Assembly (NCBI GenBank): GCA_949878745.1
Contig: CATLBH010000020.1
Coordinates: 1-44,756, forward strand
Length of the DNA: 44,756 nt
Reading direction: 5' to 3'
Source of the DNA: an uncultured Ruminiclostridium sp.
Lineage (GTDB): Bacteria > Bacillota > Clostridia > Oscillospirales > Ruminococcaceae
Shown piece after piece: positions 1 to 8,103 of the stretch (its first letter is position 1; the number at the start of each line of letters is the position of its first letter). The translations under genes and the position numbers were made by a program. A model generated the notes under the pieces. It had not been told where the DNA came from, searched no databases, and saw nothing but the letters and a program-made list of their open reading frames with translations.

Positions 1-162
1 TAATACTAAATCTCAATAGAAATCAGACAAATCCGACGATTGGAGCGTCCCTACTCTGCGTCAGCCCTCCTTGAAATATGCGCATATTCCTGCGTCGGGA
101 CTTCCTTGATTAGGAACGCTCCACCCGCCGCCTTTGTCTGATTTCGATTGAGAATTAGTATA
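1..162. repeat. Long imperfect palindrome (MITE-like hairpin element)
   Basis: About 30-base arms at 1-30 and 133-162 are reverse complements with only two or three mismatches. Inside them GGAGCGTCCCTA (42-53) pairs with its near complement at 111-122, and the centre is a perfect 14-base palindrome, AATATGCGCATATT (75-88). The whole 162 bp is therefore symmetric about position 81.5. The ends (ATACTAA on the left, TTAGTATA on the right) resemble the ends of the other dispersed repeats in this window. There is no coding potential. The window starts at the left arm, so the true boundary may lie outside. Confidence 0.75.
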
Positions 163-206
163 AGAGCAATTTATAATAAAGTGCAAGTTAAGACGTATTT
201 TACATA

Positions 207-240
207 AAAGCCGTGATCCGATTTTTCGCTTCACGGCTTT
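207..240 (+). terminator. Candidate intrinsic terminator of an upstream gene
   Basis: A 10-bp perfect stem (AAAGCCGTGA, 207-216, with TCACGGCTTT, 231-240) encloses a 14-base loop and is followed by a T-rich stretch (GTGCTTTTATT). It fits an intrinsic terminator for a rightward gene ending before the window. No such gene is visible here, so the direction is inferred. Confidence 0.45.
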
Positions 241-261
241 GTGCTTTTATTACACAGATTT

Positions 262-403
262 TATACCAATCCCTTTTTATACTAATCTTTAATCATATTG
301 TAGACGAAGTCGGAAATATGATTAAAGATTACACCCGAAACACTAATCTTTGGTCAACATTTTTTGTCTATAATCTGACCAAAGATTAGTATTAGTATTA
401 AGC
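262..403 (+). repeat. Dispersed two-hairpin repeat, copy A (left part)
   Basis: It starts with TATACCAATCCCTTTTTA, as does the copy at 10470, and then changes to a different module. Hairpin 1: AATCTTTAATCATATT (283-298) pairs with AATATGATTAAAGATT (315-330). A linker, ACACCCGAAACACTAATC, follows. Hairpin 2: AATCTTTGGTCA (344-355) pairs with TGACCAAAGATT (376-387). The module ends with GATTAGTATTA. The linker and end motif match the copies at 10470 and 21704, but the stem sequences do not, so base pairing is kept while sequence is not. Confidence 0.75.
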
Positions 404-472
404 GTTATCTTTTTTACCAATTTATACCGCGTTTTGCACAAAAAGTTTGTCAATCCCGATATCCGATTTTTG

Positions 473-501
473 TTGACTAAAACGGGATAAAGGGGTATAC
501 T
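473..501 (+). promoter_or_regulatory. Sigma-A-type promoter upstream of the M42 peptidase genes
   Basis: TTGACT (473-478), a 17-base spacer and TATACT (496-501), reading right toward the gene at 633. It lies between the two parts of repeat copy A and is flanked by an 8-bp inverted repeat (ATATCCGA 461-468, TCGGATAT 518-525). The transcript leader would include repeat sequence 531-592. Confidence 0.7.
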
Positions 502-530
502 ATAAAAAGCTGTTATTTCGGATATACATA

Positions 531-592
531 ACACTAATCTCTTTTAAAACTATGGGTATTACGTCAGTTTAAATAGGGATTGGTATAAAAGG
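531..592 (-). repeat. Dispersed two-hairpin repeat, copy A (right, internally deleted part)
   Basis: It matches the copy at 21704-21800 but lacks the central segment: ACTAATCTCTTTTAAAACT runs straight into TATGGGTATTACGTCAG and ends AGGGATTGGTATA. The junction falls in the shared TTTTAAAAC/TTTTTAAAC sequence, consistent with deletion between short repeats. It lies in the predicted leader of the gene at 633. Confidence 0.65.
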
Positions 593-632
593 CAGGCATT
601 AGAAAATTTGTACAGATCAAAGGAATGATGAT

Positions 633-1637
633 ATGAATATTGAAGAAACACTTAAAACGCTTTGCGCACTTCCTTCTGTTAGCGGCGGGGAAAAAGCCGC
701 CCATGAAACGGTGATCGGTCTCCTTTCGGAATACTCCGACAACATAAAAGCAGATGATTTCGGAAACGTTATCGGTTATATAGGCGATGAAAGCAAGCCC
801 ATCCTGCTTCTTGATGCGCACATAGACCGTATAGGAATGATAGTTACCTTTATCGACGAAAGCGGATTTCTTAAGGTGGGAAAAATGGGCATAGATATGC
901 GCACTCTGCTTGCCCAGAATGTAACTGTATACGGAAAAAATCCTGTAAAAGGAATAGTTTCGACCCTCCCTCCCCACGTTGCCGACAAGAGCGAAAAAGC
1001 TCCCAAACTTGAGGATATAGCAATAGATATAGGAATGACAAAGGAACAGGCGGAGAAGGCGGTCTCCTTAGGCGATCTTGTGGTGCTTGAGGGTCGTTTT
1101 TCAACGCTTGCCGGCACAAGAATATCCACTCCCGCTTCCGACGATATGGCGGGAGTAACCGCCGTGCTGTATGCTCTCGACCTGTTGAAAAACGAAAAGA
1201 ATCTCCCTTTCAGAATAGCGGTACAGTTCGTGGCTCAGGAAGAAGTAGGCAGCCGCGGCGCCGCCGTTTCCTCCTTCAACATAACTCCCGATTACGCCAT
1301 AGCTTTTGACGTAAGTTTTGGAGCAAGCAAGGGGGTTTCTTCGGAACAGTCGGGCAAGCTCGGAAAGGGTCCCATGATAGGTGTTTCTCCCACCTTAGAC
1401 AGGGAAATGTCGGAAAAGCTTATAAAAATCGCCAAGGAAAAGAACATTCCCTATCAGACGGAAGTGATGAATGGAAGAACGGGAACCGACGCCGATAACA
1501 TAGCCCTGACAAAAGGCGGAGTAAAAACGGCGCTTATCTCCATACCCCAGCGTTATATGCATACCCCCTGTGAGGTGCTGGATACGGAGGATATCAGGTA
1601 TACCGGTGAGCTTCTGGCGGAATATATCAAAGGTTAA
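633..1637 (+). CDS. M42 family metallopeptidase (aminopeptidase/deblocking type), paralog 1
   Basis: 334 aa. M42 enzymes are cytosolic di-metal aminopeptidases that trim peptides. Metal-ligand motifs visible in order: DAHID with H63, SDD with D170, the catalytic pair QEEVGSRGA with E203/E204, FDVSF with D226, and MHTP with H310. The canonical LDDRxG around the bridging aspartate reads SDDMAG here, so the arginine is replaced by methionine. AAAGGA lies about 8 bases before the ATG. A second M42 gene follows after 13 bases, so the two are likely co-transcribed from the promoter at 473. Family assignment is firm; substrate preference (glutamyl, leucyl, or formerly annotated endoglucanase) cannot be read. 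Confidence 0.9.
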   Translation: MNIEETLKTLCALPSVSGGEKAAHETVIGLLSEYSDNIKADDFGNVIGYIGDESKPILLLDAHIDRIGMIVTFIDESGFLKVGKMGIDMRTLLAQNVTVYGKNPVKGIVSTLPPHVADKSEKAPKLEDIAIDIGMTKEQAEKAVSLGDLVVLEGRFSTLAGTRISTPASDDMAGVTAVLYALDLLKNEKNLPFRIAVQFVAQEEVGSRGAAVSSFNITPDYAIAFDVSFGASKGVSSEQSGKLGKGPMIGVSPTLDREMSEKLIKIAKEKNIPYQTEVMNGRTGTDADNIALTKGGVKTALISIPQRYMHTPCEVLDTEDIRYTGELLAEYIKG

Positions 1638-1650
1638 AGGAGACAGGACA

Positions 1651-2682
1651 ATGGAAAATCTGAAACGGCTCGTTAAAGAGCTTTCCGCAATAAACGGAGC
1701 AAGCGGCGACGAAAAAAAGGTAAGGGAAAAAATAATATCTCTTCTTCCCGCCGATGTAAAATATACGGTTGATAATCTGGGAAATCTCATTGTTGAAAAG
1801 AAAGGCGGGGCTTCTCCCGCCAAAAAGCTTATGGTTGCCGCGCATATGGACGAGGTCGGCTTTATCGTTACTCATATCGACGACGACGGAAGCCTGTGCT
1901 TCGCCCCAGTTGGCGGTGTGCTTCCCTACGTGGTGTTCGGAAGACAGCTGGCGGTAAACGGCACCGTTTACGGAGCCGTAGCGGGAAAACCCCTTCATCT
2001 GCTCGAAGACAACGAGGAAAACACACAGCCCAAAATTTCCGACCTTAGAATCGATATCGGAGCCGAAAATAAGGAGGAAGCCGAAAAACTTGTTTCCTTG
2101 GGCGATTACGCTTACTTTACAAGCGAACAGGCCGACTTCGGCGACGGTTTTATGTGCGGTAAAGCCCTTGACGATCGAATCGGCTGCGCCGTAATGCTGC
2201 GGATGATAAACGGAAACCTTCCCTACGATACAACCTTTGTGTTTACCGTTCAGGAGGAAGTGGGAACAAGAGGCGCGGCCGCGGCGGCATACACCGTGAA
2301 TCCAGATATCGCTTTAGTTCTGGAAACCACCACTGCCTGTGACATAAGCGGAGTGGAAAACGAAAAAAAAGTATGCGTTCTCGGAAACGGCCCCGTCGTG
2401 TCCTTTATGGACAGAGGAACCGTATACGACAGGGAGCTTTACGCCCTCGGTTTTGAAACCGCGAGGGAGATAGGCGTGAAGTGTCAGACCAAAACCACAG
2501 TAGCGGGCGGCAACGACGGCGGCGCTATCCATAAATCCGCGGGCGGAGTTCGTACAATGGCCGTTTCCGTCCCTTGCCGATATTTACATTCCCCCAACTG
2601 CGTAATAAAGGAAACGGATTTATATGACACGGCGAAATTGGCTTCTGCTTTGATGGAAAAGCTGGGCGCGATAAATTCTTAA
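1651..2682 (+). CDS. M42 family metallopeptidase, paralog 2
   Basis: 343 aa from the ATG at 1651, chosen because AAAGGAGA (1636-1643) precedes it; an upstream in-frame ATG at 1570 lies inside the preceding gene and has no such site. Conserved elements: AAHMDEVGF (H65, D67), KALDDRIG (D174), VQEEVGTRGA (E202/E203), the acidic ligand E225 in VLETT, and YLHSPN (H313). This copy keeps the canonical LDDR motif, unlike its upstream neighbour. M42 peptidases form tetrahedral dodecamers, so two adjacent paralogs could be separate enzymes or a mixed complex; that is inference. Confidence 0.9.
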   Translation: MENLKRLVKELSAINGASGDEKKVREKIISLLPADVKYTVDNLGNLIVEKKGGASPAKKLMVAAHMDEVGFIVTHIDDDGSLCFAPVGGVLPYVVFGRQLAVNGTVYGAVAGKPLHLLEDNEENTQPKISDLRIDIGAENKEEAEKLVSLGDYAYFTSEQADFGDGFMCGKALDDRIGCAVMLRMINGNLPYDTTFVFTVQEEVGTRGAAAAAYTVNPDIALVLETTTACDISGVENEKKVCVLGNGPVVSFMDRGTVYDRELYALGFETAREIGVKCQTKTTVAGGNDGGAIHKSAGGVRTMAVSVPCRYLHSPNCVIKETDLYDTAKLASALMEKLGAINS

Positions 2683-2725
2683 AAAAGAACATTGTTCTTA
2701 GGTTCAAGCTAAGGAAGTGATCGAT

Positions 2726-3511
2726 ATGATTACCCAGGTTGATCGGAAAACGGCCGAAAGGCTTTTAACGGGAGCAAAGGATATTTTTTCCTTGAAAATA
2801 CTGTCTAATATGAAAGCATACGACGGATACGATTTCTTTTCGGTATATGGCGGAAAGGGAATTCTCATCGGGCGTTATTACGATGATCTTGTCATAAGAA
2901 CAAAGGGTGTTATTTCCGAGGATACAATGGAGGAACTTTCCCTGTTTCTTAAGGTCTGCGGATTTAAATCGGCTCTCGCGGGAATTGAAACAGGTAAACG
3001 GCTGATGGCCGCCGGCTGGTCAAACGCCGAGGAAAGCTTAATATATAAATTCTCCTCGGAGCTTATTCCTGAAAACGAGGATATCCCCGAAATGGAGGAA
3101 ATAAATAGGAACCCCTCCCTTGACGATGTTTTTCCCATACTGAGTGACGGATTTCCGGGAATAAGGTATGAGCATTGGTACACCGATATAAGTCATAAAA
3201 CAAGACACGATATATCGTCCGTGTATGTTTACGGCGGCGCTTCCGCCACCGTGATTGCGGATATAAACGGATCCGTTTTCATTTCCCTTGTAGCGTCAAA
3301 AAGCGAATCCAGGGGCAAAGGCGAAGCGAAAAAGCTGTTAAGGCGGTTAGGTATTTTTTTCGAAAAACAGGGAAAGGAAGTTTCCATACTCTGTAAACCG
3401 GAGCTTAGCCCGTTTTACCGAAAAGCGGGATTTTACGAGGGCGGTAAAGCCATAACCATATTTTCCGAAAAACAAAAAACAATATATCATAACACCATTC
3501 ATCATAATTGA
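2726..3511 (+). CDS. GNAT-like N-acetyltransferase family protein
   Basis: 261 aa from the ATG at 2726. A GTG at 2717 is in frame, but it overlaps the AAGGAAG ribosome binding site at 2711-2717, so the ATG is preferred. The C-terminal third holds a GNAT-like acetyl-CoA loop, ESRGKGEAKKLLRR, then a strand and FYRKAGF, the usual end of the fold. The N-terminal half has no recognisable motif and could be a degenerate second GNAT domain. Substrate unknown. It sits 43 bases after the M42 gene and 24 bases before the PLP enzyme, suggesting one transcription unit. Confidence 0.65.
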   Translation: MITQVDRKTAERLLTGAKDIFSLKILSNMKAYDGYDFFSVYGGKGILIGRYYDDLVIRTKGVISEDTMEELSLFLKVCGFKSALAGIETGKRLMAAGWSNAEESLIYKFSSELIPENEDIPEMEEINRNPSLDDVFPILSDGFPGIRYEHWYTDISHKTRHDISSVYVYGGASATVIADINGSVFISLVASKSESRGKGEAKKLLRRLGIFFEKQGKEVSILCKPELSPFYRKAGFYEGGKAITIFSEKQKTIYHNTIHHN

Positions 3512-3535
3512 ATAAATAATAAGCAGGATAAATAT

Positions 3536-4789
3536 ATGACAGAGTTTAATTTCAGCGAAAAGCTGCTTACTGCGGCGGACAAGGCGGAGGATAAAACGGA
3601 GGCGGCCTTTGCCCGTATTGACGAGATCTGCCGACGAAACAGCGAAAAGGTTCTTAAAGCTTTTATAGACAACGGCGTGGCAGATATGCACCTGAAGGGG
3701 ACAACCGGCTACGGCTACGGCGACGACGGAAGGGATAAAGCGGATCAAGTATTTGCTCAGGTCTTCGGAGCCGAAGACGCGTTGGTGAGACATGGCTTTG
3801 TAAACGGAACTCACGCTATTTCCACCGCCCTTTTCGGCGTACTACGACCCGGCGATCTGCTTCTTGCGGTGACAGGTCGGCCTTATGATACGCTGGAGGA
3901 AGTAATATTCGGTGAAAAAGGCGGTTCCCTTAAGGAATTCGGGGTTAATTACAAACAAATCGACCTGCTTCCCGACGGAAAACCCGATATAAAGGCAATA
4001 ATGGAGCAGTCAAGAAGCGCGAAGGCAGTTTACATACAGCGCTCCAGAGGCTATTCCTTAAGACCCTCCCTTACCGTTTCGGTAATTATGGAAATAGCCG
4101 AAGCGGTAAGAGCGGTAGGCAGCAAGGCGATAATTATGGTAGACAACTGTTACGGCGAATTTGTGGAGTGCGTCGAGCCAACGGCCGTGGGAGCCGATCT
4201 TATAATAGGCTCGCTTATCAAAAACCCCGGCGGTGGAATTTGCTCCACCGGCGGTTATATTGCCGGCAAAAGGGAGCTGGTGGAGCTGTGCTCCTATCGT
4301 TTGACCACGGTGGGCACGGGAAAAGAGGTGGGCTGTTCCTTGGGGCAAAACCGCGAGATTTTTTTGGGGCTTTTCAACGCGCCGTTAGCGGTATCCAACG
4401 CCCTGAAAACTTCAATTTTCGCGGCGGCGTTTTTTGAGGAACTGGGCTTTACCGCTCTGCCCGATTACCGCGCCTACCGCACCGATATAATCTGTTCCAT
4501 AAAGCTTGGAAATCCCGAAAGACTTATCGCTTTTTGCGAGGGAATACAGGCGGCAAGTCCCGTTGACAGTATGGCGGCTCCCGAACCCTGGGATATGCCG
4601 GGATACAATTGTCAGGTAATAATGGCCGCGGGCTGCTTCACAATGGGAAGCTCGATAGAACTGTCTGCGGACGCCCCGCTGAGAGAGCCTTACGCCGTAT
4701 GGCTTCAAGGCGGCACCTCTTATTACGCGGCAAGAGTGGGCGTAATGAACGCGGCGCAGAGAATTATCGACAAAGGGTTGTTGAATTGA
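3536..4789 (+). CDS. PLP-dependent methionine gamma-lyase/aluminium-resistance family protein
   Basis: 417 aa, matching the length of the family annotated as aluminium resistance protein or methionine gamma-lyase family (YnbB-like). Fold type I features: HGFVNGTHAIS near 86-96 for cofactor phosphate binding, MVDNCYGEF with D203, and the likely Schiff-base lysine K229 in IIGSLIKNPGGG. The C-terminal YAARVGVMNAAQ is also typical. The true reaction is not established for most members; cystathionine or methionine lyase activity is inferred from fold. The ribosome binding site is weak (GCAGGATA). Last gene of the rightward group. Confidence 0.8.
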   Translation: MTEFNFSEKLLTAADKAEDKTEAAFARIDEICRRNSEKVLKAFIDNGVADMHLKGTTGYGYGDDGRDKADQVFAQVFGAEDALVRHGFVNGTHAISTALFGVLRPGDLLLAVTGRPYDTLEEVIFGEKGGSLKEFGVNYKQIDLLPDGKPDIKAIMEQSRSAKAVYIQRSRGYSLRPSLTVSVIMEIAEAVRAVGSKAIIMVDNCYGEFVECVEPTAVGADLIIGSLIKNPGGGICSTGGYIAGKRELVELCSYRLTTVGTGKEVGCSLGQNREIFLGLFNAPLAVSNALKTSIFAAAFFEELGFTALPDYRAYRTDIICSIKLGNPERLIAFCEGIQAASPVDSMAAPEPWDMPGYNCQVIMAAGCFTMGSSIELSADAPLREPYAVWLQGGTSYYAARVGVMNAAQRIIDKGLLN

Positions 4790-4833
4790 CCGCCCAAGGA
4801 TTCGTAAAAGCTTGCGATATTTTTTCATATAAG

Positions 4834-4877
4834 ATAACCATTTTAGCAAGGAATCTAACCTTTGTTTAAATGGTTAT
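4834..4877. terminator. Bidirectional terminator between convergent genes
   Basis: A 10-bp stem, ATAACCATTT (4834-4843) with AAATGGTTAT (4868-4877), is followed on the plus strand by TTTTATATTT. Its right arm overlaps the last codons of the leftward 2H phosphoesterase gene. It could end transcription of the PLP enzyme gene and perhaps the leftward gene. Confidence 0.5.
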
Positions 4878-5403
4878 TTTTATATTTGATATCAGTAATA
4901 AGTATACCGTTAAAAGGATAATTAATAATATCTATTTTTTCCAATTTGACTTTTATCGGTAATTTAATATTGTTTTTTAATAATTTAAGTCCATTAAACA
5001 ATTCTTCATCGGTTAATCTTATGGCAATCGTACAATGCGGCATCCATTTGTCTATATAGTAATATTGATTTAACTTTCCGTCAAAATCGGACATAAAATC
5101 TAAAAATTTTTTATGAACGCTTTTTAATTCCTCGGTCATTATCGGCGCTAAAAAAATTACATTCTCCTTAGTCATAAATGTACCCACCGCACATAAGGTA
5201 ATCTCAAAAGGTTCAATCATTTCGGAAAAATCCAATACTTTTGATTTTAGACCTTCAATGTCGTTGGTACAATAATCTCCGATGGAAATGTGGTTTAACT
5301 TCACCGCTTCATCATGAACTCCGTTTTCGCCCAATAATTTTCTGAGTTCGTTTATAGTATTCTGACTTTTATCGTCGAATACCAATTCTACGGCATAATT
5401 CAT
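4855..5403 (-). CDS. 2H phosphoesterase superfamily protein (2'-5' RNA ligase-like)
   Basis: 182 aa. Two H-x-[S/T] motifs define the superfamily: NHISIGDY with H38/S40 and PHCTIAIRL with H123/T125, spaced as expected for the two-lobed fold. Members act as cyclic phosphodiesterases or RNA 2',3'-end enzymes; the substrate here is unknown. AAGGAG lies about 9 bases before the ATG. It follows a 68-aa ORF after 15 bases and is probably co-transcribed with it. The composition is AT-rich compared with the flanking genes, which may hint at separate acquisition. Confidence 0.75.
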   Translation of the reverse strand: MNYAVELVFDDKSQNTINELRKLLGENGVHDEAVKLNHISIGDYCTNDIEGLKSKVLDFSEMIEPFEITLCAVGTFMTKENVIFLAPIMTEELKSVHKKFLDFMSDFDGKLNQYYYIDKWMPHCTIAIRLTDEELFNGLKLLKNNIKLPIKVKLEKIDIINYPFNGILITDIKYKNNHLNKG

Positions 5404-5418
5404 TTATAAAACTCCTTT

Positions 5419-5625
5419 TTATTCCAAGCCGTCAATCCTATCAAAAACAACACTTTTTTCTTTCATAGATATTTTACCGACCCTATAACCGTACTCCTCA
5501 GTCTCCTTTTTGTATTTCAAAAAAGAGTGATCTATCGGTATTCCCGCAATATCCTTGATTTCGTCAAATGTCAGTTTATAAGACCCTTTTTGTTTTTTTT
5601 TGGAGATAAATCCATAATTTGTCAT
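5419..5625 (-). CDS. Hypothetical 68-aa protein
   Basis: I do not recognise the family. The protein is basic and soluble, with a KKKQKGSYKLTF stretch, a possible helical segment FDEIKDIAGIP, and a C-terminal YGYRVGKISMKEKSVVF. An in-frame TGA lies just upstream, so the ATG at 5625 is the earliest ATG start. The ribosome binding site is poor (GAGG about 17 bases away), which lowers confidence. The AT-rich composition matches the adjacent 2H phosphoesterase gene, suggesting a shared origin. Confidence 0.55.
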   Translation of the reverse strand: MTNYGFISKKKQKGSYKLTFDEIKDIAGIPIDHSFLKYKKETEEYGYRVGKISMKEKSVVFDRIDGLE

Positions 5626-5681
5626 ATTTTCTCATTTATATTTACCTCGTCCCGATTGACAGGATTAAAATACAACGTAAA

Positions 5682-6275
5682 TTATATATCGTGAGGTATA
5701 TAATTTGCTTTTACCAATATACGTGAATTTCCGGTTACAATCCATTCATGAATACCGGTATCACCTGTCCAAAAGGAAAATTCCGAATTTGTAGGCAAAC
5801 CGAAAAATACCCGATACAACTGATTTATCATTCCCCCGTGCGTAACGGCGGCAATCGTACTGTCGTCATTATTTTCCCACAGCAGCTTTGACATCATATA
5901 CTCCGCCCTATACCTGAATTCGAGCAAACTTTCCTGCTCATAAACGGATAAATGAGCGGGCACTTCTGTCTGGGGGTATTTTTCTTCCGCAACGCTGTAC
6001 TTCAATCCCGCAAGCAACCCGTTGTTAAACTCCATTAAACGTTCGTCGGGAATAAGAGGAGCATTACATTCGGAAGCCAGATGTCCGGCCGTTTGCGCTG
6101 CTCTTTTAAGGGTACTGTGGTAAATTTTTTTTACTTGATAGTTTTTTCTTACATATTTGCTCATTGCTTCCGCCTGACGGTGTCCGCGTTCGGTAAGCTC
6201 AAAATCGGCTCTGCCTTCATGAACTTTAAGAATATCCGCTTGGCTTTCACCGTGTCTTATTATCAGTAATTTCAT
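5682..6275 (-). CDS. Histidine phosphatase (phosphoglycerate mutase-like) family protein
   Basis: 197 aa. The phosphohistidine motif IIRHGES lies at the N-terminus (RHG 7-9). R58 in STLKRAAQTA, E82 in RLMEFNNG and H146 in VTHGGM complete the usual catalytic set. The small size fits a phosphatase of the PhoE or alpha-ribazole phosphatase type rather than a glycolytic mutase; substrate unknown. AAAGGGAA precedes the ATG. It lies 33 bases downstream of the SDR gene, likely the same transcript. Confidence 0.85.
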   Translation of the reverse strand: MKLLIIRHGESQADILKVHEGRADFELTERGHRQAEAMSKYVRKNYQVKKIYHSTLKRAAQTAGHLASECNAPLIPDERLMEFNNGLLAGLKYSVAEEKYPQTEVPAHLSVYEQESLLEFRYRAEYMMSKLLWENNDDSTIAAVTHGGMINQLYRVFFGLPTNSEFSFWTGDTGIHEWIVTGNSRILVKANYIPHDI

Positions 6276-6308
6276 TTGCTCGTTCCCTTTCCGTTTTCTT
6301 TATTATAA

Positions 6309-7088
6309 TCAATTTTCGCTCGGATCCCCTCTTCTTGCCTTTTGAGCAAAATACGCCCCCCAAAGCATCCACTTTGACGGAAGCACTTTCGCGGCCAACG
6401 CCAGCGCTTTCATTTCTTTTTTCGGAATAATTACATTTTTTCCTTTAAACATTTCATTTAAAGCGTAATCCGCAACTTCGGAGGCGCTCGCGCCTCCCAC
6501 TGCAAACTCCGCTCCCGCCATTCGGTTGAATTCCGTATCCACGGGTCCGGGACAAAGCGCTCCCACATATACGTTGACCTTATTTTGTTTAAGCTCCTGA
6601 CTAACGGCGCGGGAAAGCTGAAGCACATAATTTTTGCTGGCATAATATGCCGCCATAAGCGGTCCTGCCATGAAGCCCGCGATTGAGGCAACGTTAAGTA
6701 TATACCCGTAATTTCTTTTGGAAAAATCTCTCAAAAACAGCTTGGTTAAAATATGCACGGCTTTAATGTTCACATCGATCATTTCCAGCTCACGGTCAAG
6801 ATCGGTTTCCTCGAATCTTCCGAAAAGACCGAATCCGGCGTTATTGATCAGTATGTCTATCCTTACTCCCTTTACTTCCTCGTAAAGACGGACGCATTCG
6901 GAGGTAACAGACAGATCGGCGCATATTATCTTTACTTTTACGTCAAATATCGACGTCAGCTTATCTTTTATTTCCTTAAGACGTTCCCCTCTTCTTGCGA
7001 CCAGAATGAGATTGAATCCTCTTGAAGCAAGGTTTTTCGCCAGTTCCTCGCCTATTCCGGAGCTTGCGCCCGTTACCATAGCTATCAT
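6309..7088 (-). CDS. Short-chain dehydrogenase/reductase (SDR) family oxidoreductase
   Basis: 259 aa from the ATG at 7088, which has AAAGGA before it and places TGASSGIG (6-13) at the N-terminus as expected. Other classical SDR elements: NNAG 82-85, N107, catalytic S135 (NVASIAG), and Y148/K152 (YYASK). R31/R32 after the second strand suggest NADP(H) preference. The substrate is not predictable; close families are annotated as DltE- or YqjQ-like reductases. First gene of the leftward group, with a promoter at 7132-7160. Confidence 0.88.
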   Translation of the reverse strand: MIAMVTGASSGIGEELAKNLASRGFNLILVARRGERLKEIKDKLTSIFDVKVKIICADLSVTSECVRLYEEVKGVRIDILINNAGFGLFGRFEETDLDRELEMIDVNIKAVHILTKLFLRDFSKRNYGYILNVASIAGFMAGPLMAAYYASKNYVLQLSRAVSQELKQNKVNVYVGALCPGPVDTEFNRMAGAEFAVGGASASEVADYALNEMFKGKNVIIPKKEMKALALAAKVLPSKWMLWGAYFAQKARRGDPSEN

Positions 7089-7131
7089 AATTTTTTCCTT
7101 TCGTCGGCAAGTCTTTTTTGTGTATTTTTTT

Positions 7132-7160
7132 ATTATAATACTTTTGCGGTAAAAAAGCAA
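7132..7160 (-). promoter_or_regulatory. Leftward sigma-A-type promoter for the SDR gene
   Basis: Read on the minus strand: TTGCTT (7155-7160), a 17-base spacer, TATAAT (7132-7137). It ends 43 bases before the SDR start codon. Confidence 0.65.
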
Positions 7161-7245
7161 TGGAATATCGGAAGTTTTTTTCGGTAATAAAATTTATTCT
7201 TGCTACATAAATATAGACAAGCAATAAAACCGAGGAAGTGATAAG

Positions 7246-8103
7246 ATGATAACGGCTAAAATCGGCGAAGCTAAAGGAGTTTTGTCCTATTTAGGAGCAA
7301 TCGGGGAAGCGGTGTGTCGTTCCGGCTGCCGATTGTCGGAGATTTACGAAATTCGTATAAGAGCTGGGCGCGGAGTGGTTCTGGAAACCACAAGGGGACG
7401 GATTGTAACGGATATTACGGTGGGTAGGGAGGAAATAGGGGAGTGTATCAAAAGTTTTTGCGGTCACTCGCTTCACAGCTACGAAAAAGAGCTGAGAGAG
7501 GGTTATATTACGCTTAAGGGTGGTCACAGAGCGGGCTTCTGCGGCACGGCGGTGATAAAAAACGGTATACTTGACGGAGTAAAAGACATAAGCTGCATAA
7601 ATATAAGAATAGCGAAAGAGGTTATCGGCGCGGGAGAAGCTTTAAGGGATACGGTGTTTGACAACGGCTTCAGGGGGCTTTTGCTCTGCGGAAGACCCAT
7701 GAGCGGAAAAACCACCGTTTTACGGGATATTTGCCGCATAATAGGGGACAGGCACAAGCTGGCTATTATTGACGGAAGAGGTGAAATAGCCGCAATATAT
7801 GAAGGCGTGCCACAGAATAACGTCGGAGCCTTCACCGACGTACTGAACGGCTATGGTAAAGCCGAGGGCATAGAAACGGCAATACGCGCCCTTTCTCCCG
7901 AATACATAGCCTGCGACGAAATAACGGGACTCGGAGACTGCGAAAAACTTTGTCTCGACAGCGGCGTAAAAATGATTTTCACGCTTCACAGCGGCAGTAT
8001 CGAACAGGCGAAAAACACTGCTGCGGCAAAATCGGGAGCCATAAGTCATATAGCTTTTATGGGAGGAAGAATAGGTCAGATTACGGAAAGAGCGGTGATA
8101 TAA
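7246..8103 (+). CDS. spoIIIAA: Stage III sporulation protein AA
   Basis: 285 aa. SpoIIIAA is the cytoplasmic secretion-type ATPase of the SpoIIIA-SpoIIQ channel linking mother cell and forespore. Walker A is GRPMSGKT (149-156) with K155; AIIDGRGEI follows as in the family, and IACDEITGLGD fits Walker B. N-terminal LSEIYEIRIRAGRGV is also characteristic. GAGGAAG lies 8 bases before the ATG. The stop overlaps the spoIIIAB start (TAATG). A sigma-E promoter is expected from knowledge of the operon; CATAAATA at 7206-7213 is a weak -10 candidate that I do not consider proven. Confidence 0.95.
   Translation: MITAKIGEAKGVLSYLGAIGEAVCRSGCRLSEIYEIRIRAGRGVVLETTRGRIVTDITVGREEIGECIKSFCGHSLHSYEKELREGYITLKGGHRAGFCGTAVIKNGILDGVKDISCINIRIAKEVIGAGEALRDTVFDNGFRGLLLCGRPMSGKTTVLRDICRIIGDRHKLAIIDGRGEIAAIYEGVPQNNVGAFTDVLNGYGKAEGIETAIRALSPEYIACDEITGLGDCEKLCLDSGVKMIFTLHSGSIEQAKNTAAAKSGAISHIAFMGGRIGQITERAVI

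Noticed and set aside
7206-7213. Sigma-E promoter for spoIIIA
   Set aside because: CATAAATA is only a weak match and no convincing -35 is at the right distance; biologically expected but not supported by sequence alone.
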